The notes: generated by a model from the sequence alone, not told the origin. DNA of 64,000 nt from Piezodorus guildinii (GCA_023052935.1 CM041298.1:15359371-15423370), one strand, 5' to 3'; positions 32,945-43,439 are shown, counted from the first letter of the stretch. Numbers and translations are program-made.

Positions 32945-32960
32945 TAATATTTTGTAAATA

Positions 32961-33680
32961 TCGTAATCAATTAATAAACATTAATTATATATTTTTTTTC
33001 ATTTATCAAGTATATACATGATTATTATTTTTCACTTAGCATTATATTTATTTATTTCACTTATATTGGAACTAAAAGTAAATAAAATTTAAATGTTATC
33101 CTTGCAATAAAGGCTTTATTCATTCATTCATTCTAATTTCAACCGTGCGAAAGAGAAAAGTGCTTTTATAAATAAAGGTTGGTCTTAATGAATATTAACA
33201 TTCGGTCCTTGAAATAATAAAATCGATTGACATTCCTCAATTAGTTCTCTTTGGGAAATTCCGAAAGGATACAAAAGCGACATCTGCTACGGAATTCGAT
33301 GAATTTTTTGCATGTAGCCGTCGTTAACTACACTCCGGTTGGTGAGCGGATGTGGGCGAATGCTGTCAGACCCAGCTGTCGGCAATTCCTATTGTTGGCA
33401 TTACCGCGAAAACAGGAATGCGAGGGTTGTCAAAGGTCTGGTATTCACAATCAGCAGTTGCGGTAATTCACGGTCATACCAAATTTCAGTTCTGCGTTCT
33501 CCCGTCACAATTATTTTTTTCTGAAATGACCCAATTTACGTTTCGTATGATAGACCATGATATTTTGACTATCAGTTTTTCTACTATGCGATGCCCTCAT
33601 ATTGTATAGGGTTTGTAAAGAGAGAACTCGCGTCGGAATGGAGTGGAGGATAATAAACCGATTTAAGGAAGCTATTCGTA
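32961..33680. other. Unassigned sequence
   Basis: A GC-richer part at 33240-33480 contains overlapping short frames with no known motif. No host gene can be called. Confidence 0.3.
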
Positions 33681-33684
33681 TTTT

Positions 33685-33800
33685 TTTATTTAGTTAGTGT
33701 CACTTTATGGTACTGTGCGTAATTAAAAGATGCTACAATGGGGCCACCATTTTACCTCGTCTTCGAAGGACAGCATAACTAAGGATTTTTATGGTTAGGA
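33685..33800 (-). mobile_element. SINE-1 fragment
   Basis: GTGTCACTTTATGGTACTGT, GATGCTACAATGGGG and CTTCGAAGGACAGCATAAC match the SINE-1 3' half. Confidence 0.55.
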
Positions 33801-33841
33801 GTTTGAAATAAATACGAAGAAGACTAAATATATGATTAATA

Positions 33842-34733
33842 TTGGGTGGTGTCATATGAAATGCCCGTTTTCAAGGTAAAGGATTTTTTATAAAAATAAG
33901 ATAATTTTATTCCAAGTATTTACCTTCTTTTTCTACACATTATTCCCAACGTGAGACAAACTTTTTTATCCCCGAACTGAAAAACTCTGAGCTTTGAAGT
34001 GAAACAAAATCTGAAAACGCACTTTTCACTAGATCATCATTTTCAAAAAGTTTTCTTTTGACGAAGTTGTCTAAATTCCTGAACAGGTGGTAATCTGTTG
34101 GAGACAAGTCGGGAGAATATGGTGGGTGCGGAAGAACTTCGTAGCCCAGTTCTTTCAATTTTTGCACGGTATGTTTTGAAACATGGGGTCTTGCTGCCGC
34201 TCAGTGAGATCATGAGGTACCTTTGTATCGAGCTTTTTTACTTTCCCAATACACTTTAAATGTCTGGAAACGGTAGATGCACTAGCATTTAGTTGTTCTA
34301 AGAGTCCTTTAAGTGTTTGGTAGGGGTTTCCTTCTACTGTATCTTTGAGGACGGAGGTCTCCCTCGGGGCGAGTTTTCCAAGTCGGTATCCCCAGCTGAA
34401 AACTTAGCAAACCAACGGCGAATGGTCCGTTCATTAACACTCTCTTTCCCAAACGCCTTGCAAATATTTCTAGTGGCCTCAGCTGCTGAATGGTCGAGTT
34501 TAAACTCGTACAAAAATATTAATCGAAAATCGCGTGTTTCCATGTTCATATTTGGAGGTATACTTAAAAGTGGGTAATTGATCGGGAATTTAATGTTTAA
34601 AAAACAAAGGTAGAGGATTAGTAACTGTTTACTTTATTTGTGTAAACATTCGGAAGAAAAAAACAGAGACCTGCAAAATCCTTTATGTATTTCAGAAACT
34701 ATAAAAACGGACATTTCATGTGAAACAACCCAA
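33842..34733 (-). mobile_element. Mariner-A deletion derivative, copy 3, both ends present
   Basis: TIRs complete (TTGGGTGGTGTCATATGAAA left, complement of TTGGGTTGTTTCACATGAAA right) with TA at 33840-33841 and 34734-34735; 892 bp. Minus strand encodes the N-terminal helix-turn-helix (MNMETRDFRLIFLYEFKLDH, NERTIRRWFAKFSAGD) and the C-terminus (KELGYEVLPHPPYSPDLSPT, FNDLV-type end SSGIKKFVSRWE). A 20-bp loss interrupts the linker, and the catalytic centre is deleted with the same junction as copy 2. Confidence 0.9.
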
Positions 34734-34735
34734 TA

Positions 34736-35069
34736 ATTAGTATAGATAAGTATCAAAGCTATTGGTCATCCATGGCTGTTTTGTTCCCATCAACTCAGTC
34801 AATTTCCATTTTTATATATTTTATGACATATAATATCGAGCATTAAATACTGATCAAAATACTTTGAATTATATTTTTTGTACAATTATTAAGTGCGTTT
34901 GATCTCCCAGTGGTATCAGATATCATACGAAGGGGACATGTTAAATTTCTGGACTCTTTAAAATACTTAACAAATCCATTTTAGCAAACTCTGGCGCCTG
35001 GATTATTATTATTACTGAATTGTTTTTAATTTTTATTTATGGCCTAGAGCATTTTATTTTCATAATGAA
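34736..35069. other. Unassigned sequence
   Basis: No gene or repeat recognised. Confidence 0.3.
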
Positions 35070-35224
35070 AAAAAAAATCTGGTGCGTGCAACACACGACT
35101 TTCACTTACCTCCGTTTTTAGAATCGATTAAAGAATTTTCAAAAACAGTATGAGATAGAAATGAGTTAAACCATTAAAGAATTAGTTAAATGGATTTTTT
35201 ATAGAAACATGTGTTTTATTAAAA

Positions 35225-36088
35225 AAATCTAGTGCGGGCAACTCACGACTTCCACTTACCTCCATTTTTAAAATCAATAAAAGATTTTTCAAATGCAGTT
35301 AGAGATAAAAATACGTGAAACTATTAAAGAAGTAATTAAATTAAATTTCTATAGAAACATGTGTTTCATTAAAAAATCTATTATATTATTATCTAAAAGA
35401 ATCAGTTAGTTTTATCGGCTTTTTATCACTCTCTATTAACATTTAGAAACTTGTGTATGAGATAATATTTTTTCTAAAATCTTTAGATTTCCAACGGTAT
35501 ATCATACATGTATATTACTGCTCTTATGTTCAAAAACGAAAAATTGCATTAAAAAAATATGTTTTCAGTTTTCTCCTTTAGTTGCTTTTCAAATTTGCTC
35601 AACTTGCATATTTAGCTGTTATTTATCAATGCTAACTAGATAATATGGTTATTTTAATAAAATATCGGCATTTAAGCCCTGTCAGACCATTTTAATCAGA
35701 ATAAAACCTACATGATATTAAAGCCTATTAAATTATACATCGATATAGCAAGTTTAATCAAAATCGTCGGAACCGTTTTCGAGAAAATCGAAAAAAGGTG
35801 CAAAATGCATGGTATAAATTGCCTCTTCTGGTAAGCTCATTTTGATGAAAAATGTTTTGTCACGTCTTGGGCGTATAATTGTCTTAAATATGAAATTTCA
35901 ATTTCATAGGACTTACCGTTTCGGCCCGGGAGTTACCACATACACACACACACACACACAGACCTTTTTGCGAGACGGTTATTTGGACTCAGGGGACCCT
36001 AAAACGTGTATTTCCGTTGAAAACTGGAATTCGAAAATTTTCACGATCGTAATACTTCCCCTTACTATATATAGTAAGTGAAAGTAAA
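35225..36088 (+). repeat. Family R, complete younger copy (reference)
   Basis: Left end TCTAGTGCGGGCAACTCACG followed by ACTTCCACTTACCTCC; right end TTACTATATATAGTAA immediately followed by GTGAAAGTAAAAA. Features: near-inverse subterminal word (consensus ACTTTCACTTAC and GTAAGTGAAAGT), a (CA)n run at 35940-35960, a perfect TTACTATATATAGTAA palindrome at the right end, A-rich AAAAAT at both borders. No ORF of note. About 860 bp. Could be a non-autonomous Helentron/Helitron-like or other DNA element; undecided. Confidence 0.8.
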
Positions 36089-36240
36089 AATTATTATATT
36101 ATTATCTAAAACAATCACTTAGTTTTTTATCGCTCTCTATTAACTTTTACAAGCTCTTGTGTATTAGATAATAATTTTTTTTTCTAAAAAACTTTAGGTT
36201 TCTAACGGAATATTACACATGTAAATTACTGTTCTTATGT

Positions 36241-36433
36241 CTACCCTTTAATATGGTGGACTTGGTCACCTTCTGACCCTCGTCGACCCCTTGCGGGTCT
36301 GGGTGTCGCCTTACCCCTTTTGCCATCCCCCTCTCTATCTGGAGTAATGAAACCTAGAATGAACCATACCTAACCATCGGGCGTTGATGACCTTGCTGTT
36401 TTAAGCCCTAAAACCAAACAAAACAAACAAACA
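36241..36433 (+). mobile_element. LINE or SINE 3' tail with hairpin, 13-bp TSD
   Basis: 193-bp insertion in R flanked by ACTGTTCTTATGT at 36228-36240 and 36434-36446. Its end has a hairpin-forming GGGCGTTGATGACC to TTTTAAGCCC segment and an AAACAAAC-rich tail, as in 49765-49845 (reverse). No tRNA-type promoter boxes seen, so a truncated LINE 3' UTR is more likely than a SINE. Confidence 0.7.
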
Positions 36434-36955
36434 ACTGTTCTTATGTTCAAAAACTAAAAATTGCATTAAAAAAATATGTTTTCAGTTTTCTCCTTTAGTT
36501 CCTTTTCAAATTTGCTCAACTTGCATATTTAGATTTTATTTATCAATACTAACAAGATAATATGGTTATTTTTATGGAATATACAAAATTAAAGGTACTT
36601 TAGAAGAAGAAAAATTAAAATATCGGCATTTAAGCCCTGTCAGACTATTTTAATCAGAATGAAACCTACACGATATTAAAGCCTATTGAAATTTAGATGG
36701 ATATAGCGAGTTTGAACAAAATCAAGAACCATTTTTAAGAAAATCGTAAAAAAGTGCATAATGCATAGTATAAAGTAGTTCTTCTTGTAAGGTCATTTTA
36801 ATGAAAAAGATTTTGTAACGTCTCGGGCGTATAGTTGTCTTAAATATGAAATTTCAATTTCATAGGACTTCAGGACAGTTTCCGCCCGGGAATTACCACA
36901 CACACACACACACACACAGACCTTTTTGCGGGACTAGGTTATTTGGTTATAAGTT

Positions 36956-37318
36956 GAATGAATTCGATATCTAATAACTAAAGGAGAAAACTGAAAAAAT
37001 ATATTTATAATGAAATTTTTGTTTTTTAACATAATAACAGTAATATACATGTATGATATACCGTTGGAAAGCTAAAGATTTTAGAAAATAAATTATCTCA
37101 TACACAAGCTTTTAAAAGTTAATAGAGAGTGATGAAACGCCGATAAAACTAACTGATTATTTTAGATAAAAATATAATAGATTTTTTAATAAAATACACG
37201 TTTCTATAGCAATTCCATTTAAGTAATTATTTAATGATTTCACTCATATTTGAAAATTCTCTAATTGATTTTAAAAACGGAGGTAAGTGAAAGTCGTGTG
37301 TTGCCCGCACCAGATTTT
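36956..37318 (-). repeat. Family R fragment, inverted against the preceding copy
   Basis: Runs from TTATAAGTTGAATGAATTCG to the left end CGGAGGTAAGTGAAAGTCGT and TTGCCCGCACCAGATTTTTT. It abuts the plus-strand R copy at 36955 with no spacer. Confidence 0.8.
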
Positions 37319-37782
37319 TTTTTATATCTATGATGAAAATACATATAAAGTTATTGTTTCATTAACTTCTTTGTATTAAGTCTTTGAAATTATTTATCTT
37401 TTTCACTTGTTACTTTCCAAATTGAAACCAGGAACTATATTCTTCCCCGGTTCTCTTGGAGTGTGCTAAGCTCCAGGCATGTTTTTAAGATCACTAGAGG
37501 AAGAGGAAAGGGAAGCAAGGAGGCTGTGAAGAAAAGAAATGTGACGTTGAGAAATGGCAGTGGTCCAGGAGTTGTTAGCGGGGTCCTAACGATCGGAACA
37601 CAATGAGCTCCCATTTGTGGTGAGGAGGCCTCATGACGTCATCGCCGATCGTTCTTCTGTCAGGGGGGGAGGGTGTCTTGGTTCGAGGAGCGTTGTGGTT
37701 AATGCGTAACAGAGTAGGGCATTATTCAAACAATTTTCATTGGAATAACAGAACATTAAAATAACATTTTTTTTTTTTTTAC
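37319..37782. other. Unassigned, GC-richer sequence
   Basis: No ORF with motif; purine-rich GAAGAGGAAAGGGAAGCAAG and a G-run near 37665. No repeat partner in this window. Confidence 0.3.
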
Positions 37783-39383
37783 TTTCACTAACCTATATAT
37801 GAAATAAGTAAAAGAAAGTATTTCGAGCTTGAAAACATTATAATTCAACGGAAATACAAAGGCCCCGCAAAAAGGTCTCTATGCAAAAAGTCCAGCACGA
37901 AAACTAAAATATGTACGAAACTGAAAATTCATATTTAAGGCAACTGAACGCCCGAGATGTTACAGCAACCTTTTCATCAAAATCATACTAGAAGAGCTAT
38001 TCTGTACTATGCATTTTTAACCTTTTTAATATTATCTCAAGGCAGTATCCTCGGACCCATTCTCTTCACAGTCTATACAGCTGACATCTCAACCAATCCT
38101 AACACTTTCCTCTCTACGTATGCTGATGACACTTGTGTGTTATCAGTCAATAACGATCCTACTATTGCCTCTCAAACCCTACAATCCCACATTAGAGACC
38201 TTCAGGTATGGTGTCAGAACTGGAGAATTAAAATAAATTCAGAAAAATCCCACCAAATAACCATTACCCTCCGTCGTAAATCAATGACCTCCTGTCCTAC
38301 AGTATCCTTTAATAATATTCCACTTGTCCCGGTTGAACAGATCCGCTATCTAGGTCTCCTGCTTGACAAACGTTTCACATGGAATCCGCACACTAGACTG
38401 AATAGACAAGAAACGGCTCACCGCTTTCGATTACTTCAATACTTACTTGACAAACGCTCAAAACTTCCACTTAACTACAAAACACTCCTCTACATGACTA
38501 TCATTAGGCCTATATGGACTTACGGAGTTGAGCTTTGGGGCTCTACTAAACCTTCAAATTCTTCCCGGATCCAATCCTTACAATCCAAAATCCTTCGTAA
38601 AATCCTCAACGCTCCTTACTTTGTCACAAATAAACTCATCCATAAAGACCTAAATATTCTATTTGTTGCTGATCTAGCCCGAACCAGATATCACTCCTTC
38701 CATAACAAACTCTTCTCCCACTCTAACCCACTAGTTTCAATCCTTGCTTCCTCTTCCATTCCTGACAATCCTCCGAGGCGTCTGAAAAGAAGATGGCCCC
38801 GAGACCTTCTAGTTTAGAAAAGTTACAGGAGTGCTGCCATTGGGTAGTTCTTCTTCAAGTCTGTATCACGCTATTTATCTTTTGTCATCTACACATTTAC
38901 TTGTTGTATTTTGAAGTACAGTTGTAAATTTCAATAAGTGATGTTATAAAAAAAAAAAAATATATTATCTCAAAAACGGCATTAACGATTTTGACCAAAT
39001 TCATTATTTCGATGCAAGATTTAATGGGCTTTATAATAATGTAGGTTTCATTCTGATTGGAATAGTCTAACATAGCTTTAATTCCGATATTCTAAATTTT
39101 CTGCCTCTGAAGTACCTTTAATTTTGTAGATTTAAGAAAATTAGTTACATTATCATATTAGCCCTGATAAATAAAGGGTAAATATGCATGTTGAGCGAAT
39201 TTGATAAACAACTAAAGGAGATGAGTGCAAATATTTTTGTATGCAATTTTTGTGTTTTTGAACACAAGAATAGTAACATAGGTGTATAATATACCGTTTG
39301 ATAGCTAAATATTTTAGAAACAATATTATACATGGATTTAAATGTTAATGGAGAGTGATGAAAGGCGTGTAATTAGAATTAAT
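37783..39383 (-). repeat. Family R copy split by a jockey insertion
   Basis: R parts 37783-38040 and 38962-39383 in minus orientation, continuous across the jockey insertion. Begins TTTTTACTTTCACTAACC and proceeds through ATGTTACAGCAACCTTTTC and CAAAAACGGCATTAACGATT. Confidence 0.8.
38041..38961 (+). mobile_element. Jockey-A LINE, young 5'-truncated copy with open frame
   Basis: Open frame from the insertion start to TAG at 38815-38817: GSILGPILFTVYTADIS (motif B), STYADDTCVLS (motif C with intact Asp pair), WRIKINSEKSHQITITLRRK, IRYLGLLLDKRFTWNPHTR, TIIRPIWTYGVELWGSTKP, ILRKILNAPYFVTNKL and the end PPRRLKRRWPRDLLV. About 258 codons of the element, no stop. A 3' UTR of about 130 bp and A-run (38948-38960) follow. 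TSD ATATTATCTCAA at 38029-38040 and 38962-38973. It lacks motif A and the endonuclease, so it cannot move alone. An apparent upstream start in R sequence is fortuitous. Confidence 0.9.
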
Positions 39384-39462
39384 AAAAAACGACTATATAC
39401 AAAAGTTGAACGAATTTGATAACTAATTAAAGGAGATATGAGCAGAACTATTTGTTTATGTA

Positions 39463-40361
39463 TTGGGTTGATGCAAAATTAATGCAGGTTTCCTTTATTG
39501 CAATATCTTAATTCCAATTGTGTAAACAAAGCTAATCCTAACATTGATCATTATTATACCAAAACAAACCTTATCTAATACCCTCTCTTTCACCATGAAT
39601 TTGTTTAGTAAAATCGTTTTGTTCAGTGTGTTCAAAGGTCTTGAATCGAAAATGTCAAAGTGCAATTTTCGTCAAATTTATTTTTACGAATTTAAATTAG
39701 GGCGCAGCGCTGCGCAAACGGCTCGTAATATTAATGAAGTGTGGGGTCAGGGGGCTATTAATGAGTGCACGGTGCAGCGTTGGTTCCAGAAGTTTCGCAG
39801 AGGAGATTTCGACCTCGAAGACAAGGAAGGTCGGGGCCGTCATCTTGCTCTGGACAACAACCAGCTGAGGTCAAAAGTGGAAGAAGACCCAACCAAAACC
39901 ACACGAGAAATGGCGGCGGAACTCGGAACTCAAAAATTGCAACGTCTTTGCCCAGCATTGATGAATCGGAAGGGGCCGATCCTGCTCCACGATAACGCCA
40001 GACCACACGTAGCACAACCAACGCTTCGACGACTGCACGAGTTGGGCTACGAAGTTCTCCAACATCCGCCTTATTCACCTGACCTCTCTCCTACAGACTT
40101 CCACTTTTTCAGGCATCTGGACAACTTTTTGAGGGAGAAAAATTTTCAAAACCAGGACGACATTGAAAATTCTTTTCGTGATTTCATTGAGTCCAGGGAT
40201 TCGGATTTTTTTTCTGGTGGAATAAAAAAGCTTGTTGAACGTTGGCAAAAGTGCATTGATTCAGATGGAAATTATTTTGATTAAATATATATGGTTAAAG
40301 TAAAGATATGGCGTATTTACAATACCTACTAAAAACCTGCATTAATTTTGCATCAACCCAA
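39463..40361 (+). mobile_element. Mariner-B element with complete TIRs
   Basis: TIR TTGGGTTGATGCAAAATTAA and TGCAGGTTT, with exact complement at the right end; TA at 39461-39462 and 40362-40363. 899 bp, well below the usual ~1.3 kb of mariner, because of an internal deletion in the transposase. Confidence 0.92.
39652..40284 (+). CDS. Mariner-B transposase, internally deleted, frame open
   Basis: Met at 39652 (MSKCNFRQIYFYEFKLGRSA) chosen because mariner proteins start just before this helix-turn-helix; a longer in-frame start at 39544 lies in the element's 5' region. The 210-aa product keeps the N-terminal DNA-binding region (INECTVQRWFQKFRRGDFDL), a broken linker (TREMAAELG joined to TQKLQRLCPALMNRK), the second catalytic Asp motif (LLHDNARPHV), the third (PPYSPDLSPTDFHFF) and the C-terminus. 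About 135 residues including the first catalytic Asp (the TGDEKW-type motif of mariners) are missing. It cannot catalyse transposition; it might still bind the TIRs and multimerise. Expression is not shown. Confidence 0.8.
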   Translation: MSKCNFRQIYFYEFKLGRSAAQTARNINEVWGQGAINECTVQRWFQKFRRGDFDLEDKEGRGRHLALDNNQLRSKVEEDPTKTTREMAAELGTQKLQRLCPALMNRKGPILLHDNARPHVAQPTLRRLHELGYEVLQHPPYSPDLSPTDFHFFRHLDNFLREKNFQNQDDIENSFRDFIESRDSDFFSGGIKKLVERWQKCIDSDGNYFD

Positions 40362-40486
40362 TAATTTGTGGATAATAAGAACAGTAATTAAAAAAAAAAA
40401 ATTATCTTATTTACAAAGATGTAAAAGATAATAGAGAGTTACGCAAAGCGAATATAACTAACTGATTGTTGCAGATAATAATAATC

Positions 40487-40783
40487 CTCCTCCTCCTCCT
40501 CTCTGGCGCGACAGGCCGTGTAGGCCCTTGGCCGCGTGGTATAGACTCCTGGGAGAATATACTCACGTTTCTCGATGAAATGTTTAGGGTAGGGTCATCA
40601 CTCCTTACGCCTATTTTTGCGAGTTGCCACCAGTAGGCTGACGAGTCCCACTACCAGGGGGAGAGGTTGTGAGTGAGTCCCTATTTGATTATATTCTTAT
40701 AAAAGTCTCGCTGGGACTGGGACTCGAACTCACAACTCTGGCGTGGGAGACTAGCGCACTAGCCACTCAGCCACCGGCTCCCC
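40487..40783 (-). mobile_element. SINE-3, tRNA-derived, inside a LINE tail
   Basis: Minus strand begins GGGGAGCCGGTGGCTGAGTG, box A TGGCTGAGTGGCTAG and box B GAGTTCGAGTCCC, followed by about 220 bp of body and an (AGG)n end at 40487-40500. Flanked on both sides by GATAATAATAAT, the tail of the LINE it entered. Confidence 0.75.
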
Positions 40784-40799
40784 TAGATAATAATAATAA

Positions 40800-41336
40800 T
40801 TATTATTATTATTCGATTAGACCATTTGGAGATCACTACGGTAGACTAATTTGAAGCACATTTCAACTTCCTATTTGTTCTTCTCCTCTCCCAAGAAGCT
40901 GAATCTGTTCAGAAAACCGCTGTTTTCGTTCTTCCGTCCACTTGGTTCCAGTTCTTACCCTAATGTGTTCGACTTGGAAACAACCCTTTTTGACTTTTTC
41001 TCCGAATATTTTTCTCTTCGTTATTTCTCCAATTCTGATCCCAGCACGTTCAAGATCTTGTTTTACTTCCTTGATCCAGGTTATAGCCGTATTTATTTCA
41101 AACAGTTTGTAGACTAATTGATTGTAGAAATATTTTAATCTTCGCTTTCTAATGATTTCATCTATTGGCTCATTGTTCCGGTAAATTTCTTTGTTGGTTC
41201 TTAGTCTGTACTGTCCCTCACTGTCCTTGACTGGTCCCATAATTCTCCTTAAGATTTTTCTCTCGTTTGTTCCCAAGTCTTCCAGTTTTATTACAGTGTG
41301 GTAATGTCTGAATTTGCTGTTCCAAGATATACATTT
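40800..41336 (-). pseudogene. RTE-like LINE 3' end, third family
   Basis: Minus-strand frame 41276-40863 encodes NERKILRRIMGPVKDSEGQY, EPIDEIIRKRRLKYFYNQL and AGIRIGEITKRKIFGEKVKK, the C-terminal module that follows the RT in RTE-like LINEs. (TTA)n tail at 40784-40815. TSD-like TTGCAGATAATAAT on both sides of the insertion. Confidence 0.7.
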
Positions 41337-41515
41337 TGCAGATAATAATATAATAGATTATTTAATAAAACACACGTTTCTATTAAAACTCAATGTTATT
41401 ATTCATCTTATTAAGAAAAAAAAGTATTTAAATTTTTTTTTTAATTGGTTTTAACAACAAAGTGAAAAATGTAAGTATAAGTCGTGTGTTAAGTGAACCA
41501 GATTTTTTTTAAGGT

Positions 41516-42192
41516 AGTCAATTTTAATTTATTGAAACCAGTTTCGTCCCACTGTTTCCATTAATAACACCCCACTCACTCTAATAGAAGAAATCTGATA
41601 CCTAGGACTCCATCTTGACAAACGTCTAACTTGGAATCCTCATACGAGACTTAAACGACAAGAAACTGCTCGTAGATACCGATTATGACAACACTTACTT
41701 GACAAACGTTCAAAACTTCCACTCTATTACAAAAAGCTCATATATGTTACCATTATCAGGCCCGTATGGACATATGGGATCGAGCTTTGGGGCTCTACTA
41801 AACCATCTAATTCTTCTCGCATCCAATCCTTACAATCAAAATCTTAAATGCTCCTTACTTCGTCGCAAATAAAATCATCCATAACGACCTTAATATCCAA
41901 TTTGTTGCAGACCTTTCTCGTATTAGATGTACCACATTCAATTCCAAACTCCCAACCCACATAAACCTTCTTTTTCGCAACCTATCAACCTCACATATTC
42001 CTGATAACCCTACGAGGCGATTGAAAAGAAGATGGCCTCGGGACCTACTAAATTAAATAGACATCGAAGTTCTACCACTGGGTAGTTTCTTCACAAGCCT
42101 TTTCACGCCCTTTATTGTATTTTAACACTTTTACTTGTTGTATTTATTTTGTATACAGTTGTAAAATTCAATAAAATATAAATTAAAAAAAA
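41516..42192 (+). pseudogene. Jockey-A LINE 3' end, degenerate
   Basis: Encodes YLGLHLDKRLTWNPHTRLKR, then KKLIYVTIIRPVWTYGIELW and GSTKPSNSSRIQSLQSK, with stops (for example in IEEI*YLG and RYRL*QH) and a frame change after QSLQSK. 3' UTR and A-run at 42184-42192. Confidence 0.8.
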
Positions 42193-42199
42193 AATCAGT

Positions 42200-43177
42200 T
42201 TCGATATGAACAAACTGATTATAATGATATGACACCACAATGATTTATTATTTTATCTGTGAAACAATCATTTTTAATTTCGACAGTTTAATTACGTAAA
42301 AAAATAGATAAAAATTCCTTGGTTATACTGTCCTTTGTTGGAGGCGTAATATGGTGATCCCGAGCTATTTCGATGGCACTCCTTAAAATCAATTTCGCAA
42401 TTAAATCTGAATAAGCAAAATATATTTATTTATACCACAAATGACCCTCAATATATGAAAACAAATCCTATTTGTAAGCAAAATATAGGACTCTCAATGT
42501 AGAATCGTCTGATTGACTACATTAGAATAAAGTGACGTTAAATGGTTAAAATCAATTTATTTATTCAATATCAAAGGTTTTAAAATATATTAAATATATA
42601 ACTTCTCTGAAAATAATAATATTGAAATTACCTGAGGGTGTTTTATGCAAAAGGAGAACGTTTCTAAGCGCTAAGGAAGGCAATAAGCTCGAATCGATTC
42701 TGTAATGACCTGTCAAACCCAAATCTCAGCGAAACGTTTATATTTTGAAGGCAAGGGAGTGGACGTCAGGGTAATTTATAAAGCTAAAAAAAAAAAAAAA
42801 TTGAATTGAAAAAATATTATAAAGACAACAAAGTTAACAAAAGCAAGGAAATTTCCCGGACTGAGGGATTAATTAACGATCTGCCGATAATTAAATAACT
42901 TTGGCAGCAAAGGATGATTAAATTTTGGGTTATCCTTTCCAAGAAGATCTCGTTATTAAGGACAAGAGATCGTTTTGTAATATCTCAAGCAGAAGATTTT
43001 GTACAGTTTTGAAGATCTGCAAACACTTTTTTTTATTTATTTTTCTGATCATCACATCATCTCAAAAATTATTGTGAAGCTGTAATTTACATCGAGTTTC
43101 TCTTTCATGTTTATAATTATGAGGATGACTTTGGGGGAAAAAAAAAATCGTTCTGAATGAGAAAAAAAAATTATAGG
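42200..43177. other. Mostly unassigned; SINE-1 trace and possible PLE C-terminus trace
   Basis: SINE-1 3' piece at 42485-42555 (GCAAAATATAGGACTCTC, AATAAAGTGACGTTAAATGG). On the minus strand 42410-42290 encodes LILRSAIEIARDHHITPPTK, whose spacing resembles the end of PLE GIY-YIG domains, but this is only a faint similarity. Otherwise no gene. Confidence 0.3.
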
Positions 43178-43317
43178 TGGGATAGTCAGGAATCAGTCAT
43201 TTTCTGAAATTTTTTTAATTTTGCCAACGTTTCGGCTCAAACTTGTGAGCCATCATCAGGGCATTACTGAGCCATGTCCAAGCATAACTCGGGTTTATAA
43301 GGGAGTTGCGCGTTTTG
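43178..43317 (-). mobile_element. PLE-like repeat with hammerhead motif
   Basis: Contains the motif at 43226-43259. The flanks (GTCAGGAATCAGTCATTTTC) are not shared with the 18.6 and 62.7 kb copies, so it is another subfamily. An R right end follows. Confidence 0.55.
43226..43259 (-). ncRNA. Hammerhead-like motif
   Basis: Minus strand: CTGATGA, extra T, stem II GGCTC/GAGCC with loop ACAAGTTT, GAAAC, GTT. Helix I: TGCC before the core pairs with GGCA after it, with further pairs beyond two mismatches. Confidence 0.6.
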
Positions 43318-43437
43318 GACTCAGAGGACCCTAAAACATGTATTTCTGTTGAAAACTTCAATAAAAAAAATTTCACGATCACAATAATTTCTCTTACTAT
43401 ATATTCCATATAAGCATATAGATAGGTGAAAGTAAAA
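43318..43437 (+). repeat. Family R right-end fragment
   Basis: GGACTCAGAGGACCCTAAAA, ACGATCACAATAATTTCTC and the end GGTGAAAGTAAAAAT. Confidence 0.7.
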
Positions 43438-43439
43438 AT

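Larger units (their letters stand above)
35070..36955 (+). repeat. Family R, older copy carrying two nested insertions
   Basis: Segments 35070-35224, 36089-36240 and 36447-36955 form one R copy. It is broken by a younger R copy (35225-36088) after TTTTATTAAAAAA and by a LINE-tail insertion (36241-36433) with its own TSD. The order of blocks proves the nesting. Confidence 0.85.
39384..41513 (-). repeat. Family R copy carrying a mariner and a LINE/SINE insertion
   Basis: R parts at 39384-39460, 40364-40480 and 41337-41513 form one minus-strand copy: TTGAACGAATTTGATAACTA, then AATAAGAACAGTAATTA, GATAATAGAGAGTTACGC, ACTAACTGATTGTTGCAG and the left end AAGTCGTGTGTTAAGTGAAC. It is interrupted by a mariner (39463-40361) and by the block 40481-41336, which is flanked by TTGCAGATAATAAT on both sides. 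Confidence 0.75.

Noticed and set aside
33251..33609. Three overlapping plus-strand frames
   Set aside because: No motif, mutually overlapping; no evidence for an exon.
37957..38040. Apparent N-terminal extension of the jockey frame
   Set aside because: Lies outside the TSD, in R sequence; fortuitous in-frame read-through.
39758..40078. Minus-strand frames of 106 and 64 codons
   Set aside because: Shadows of the mariner-B transposase.
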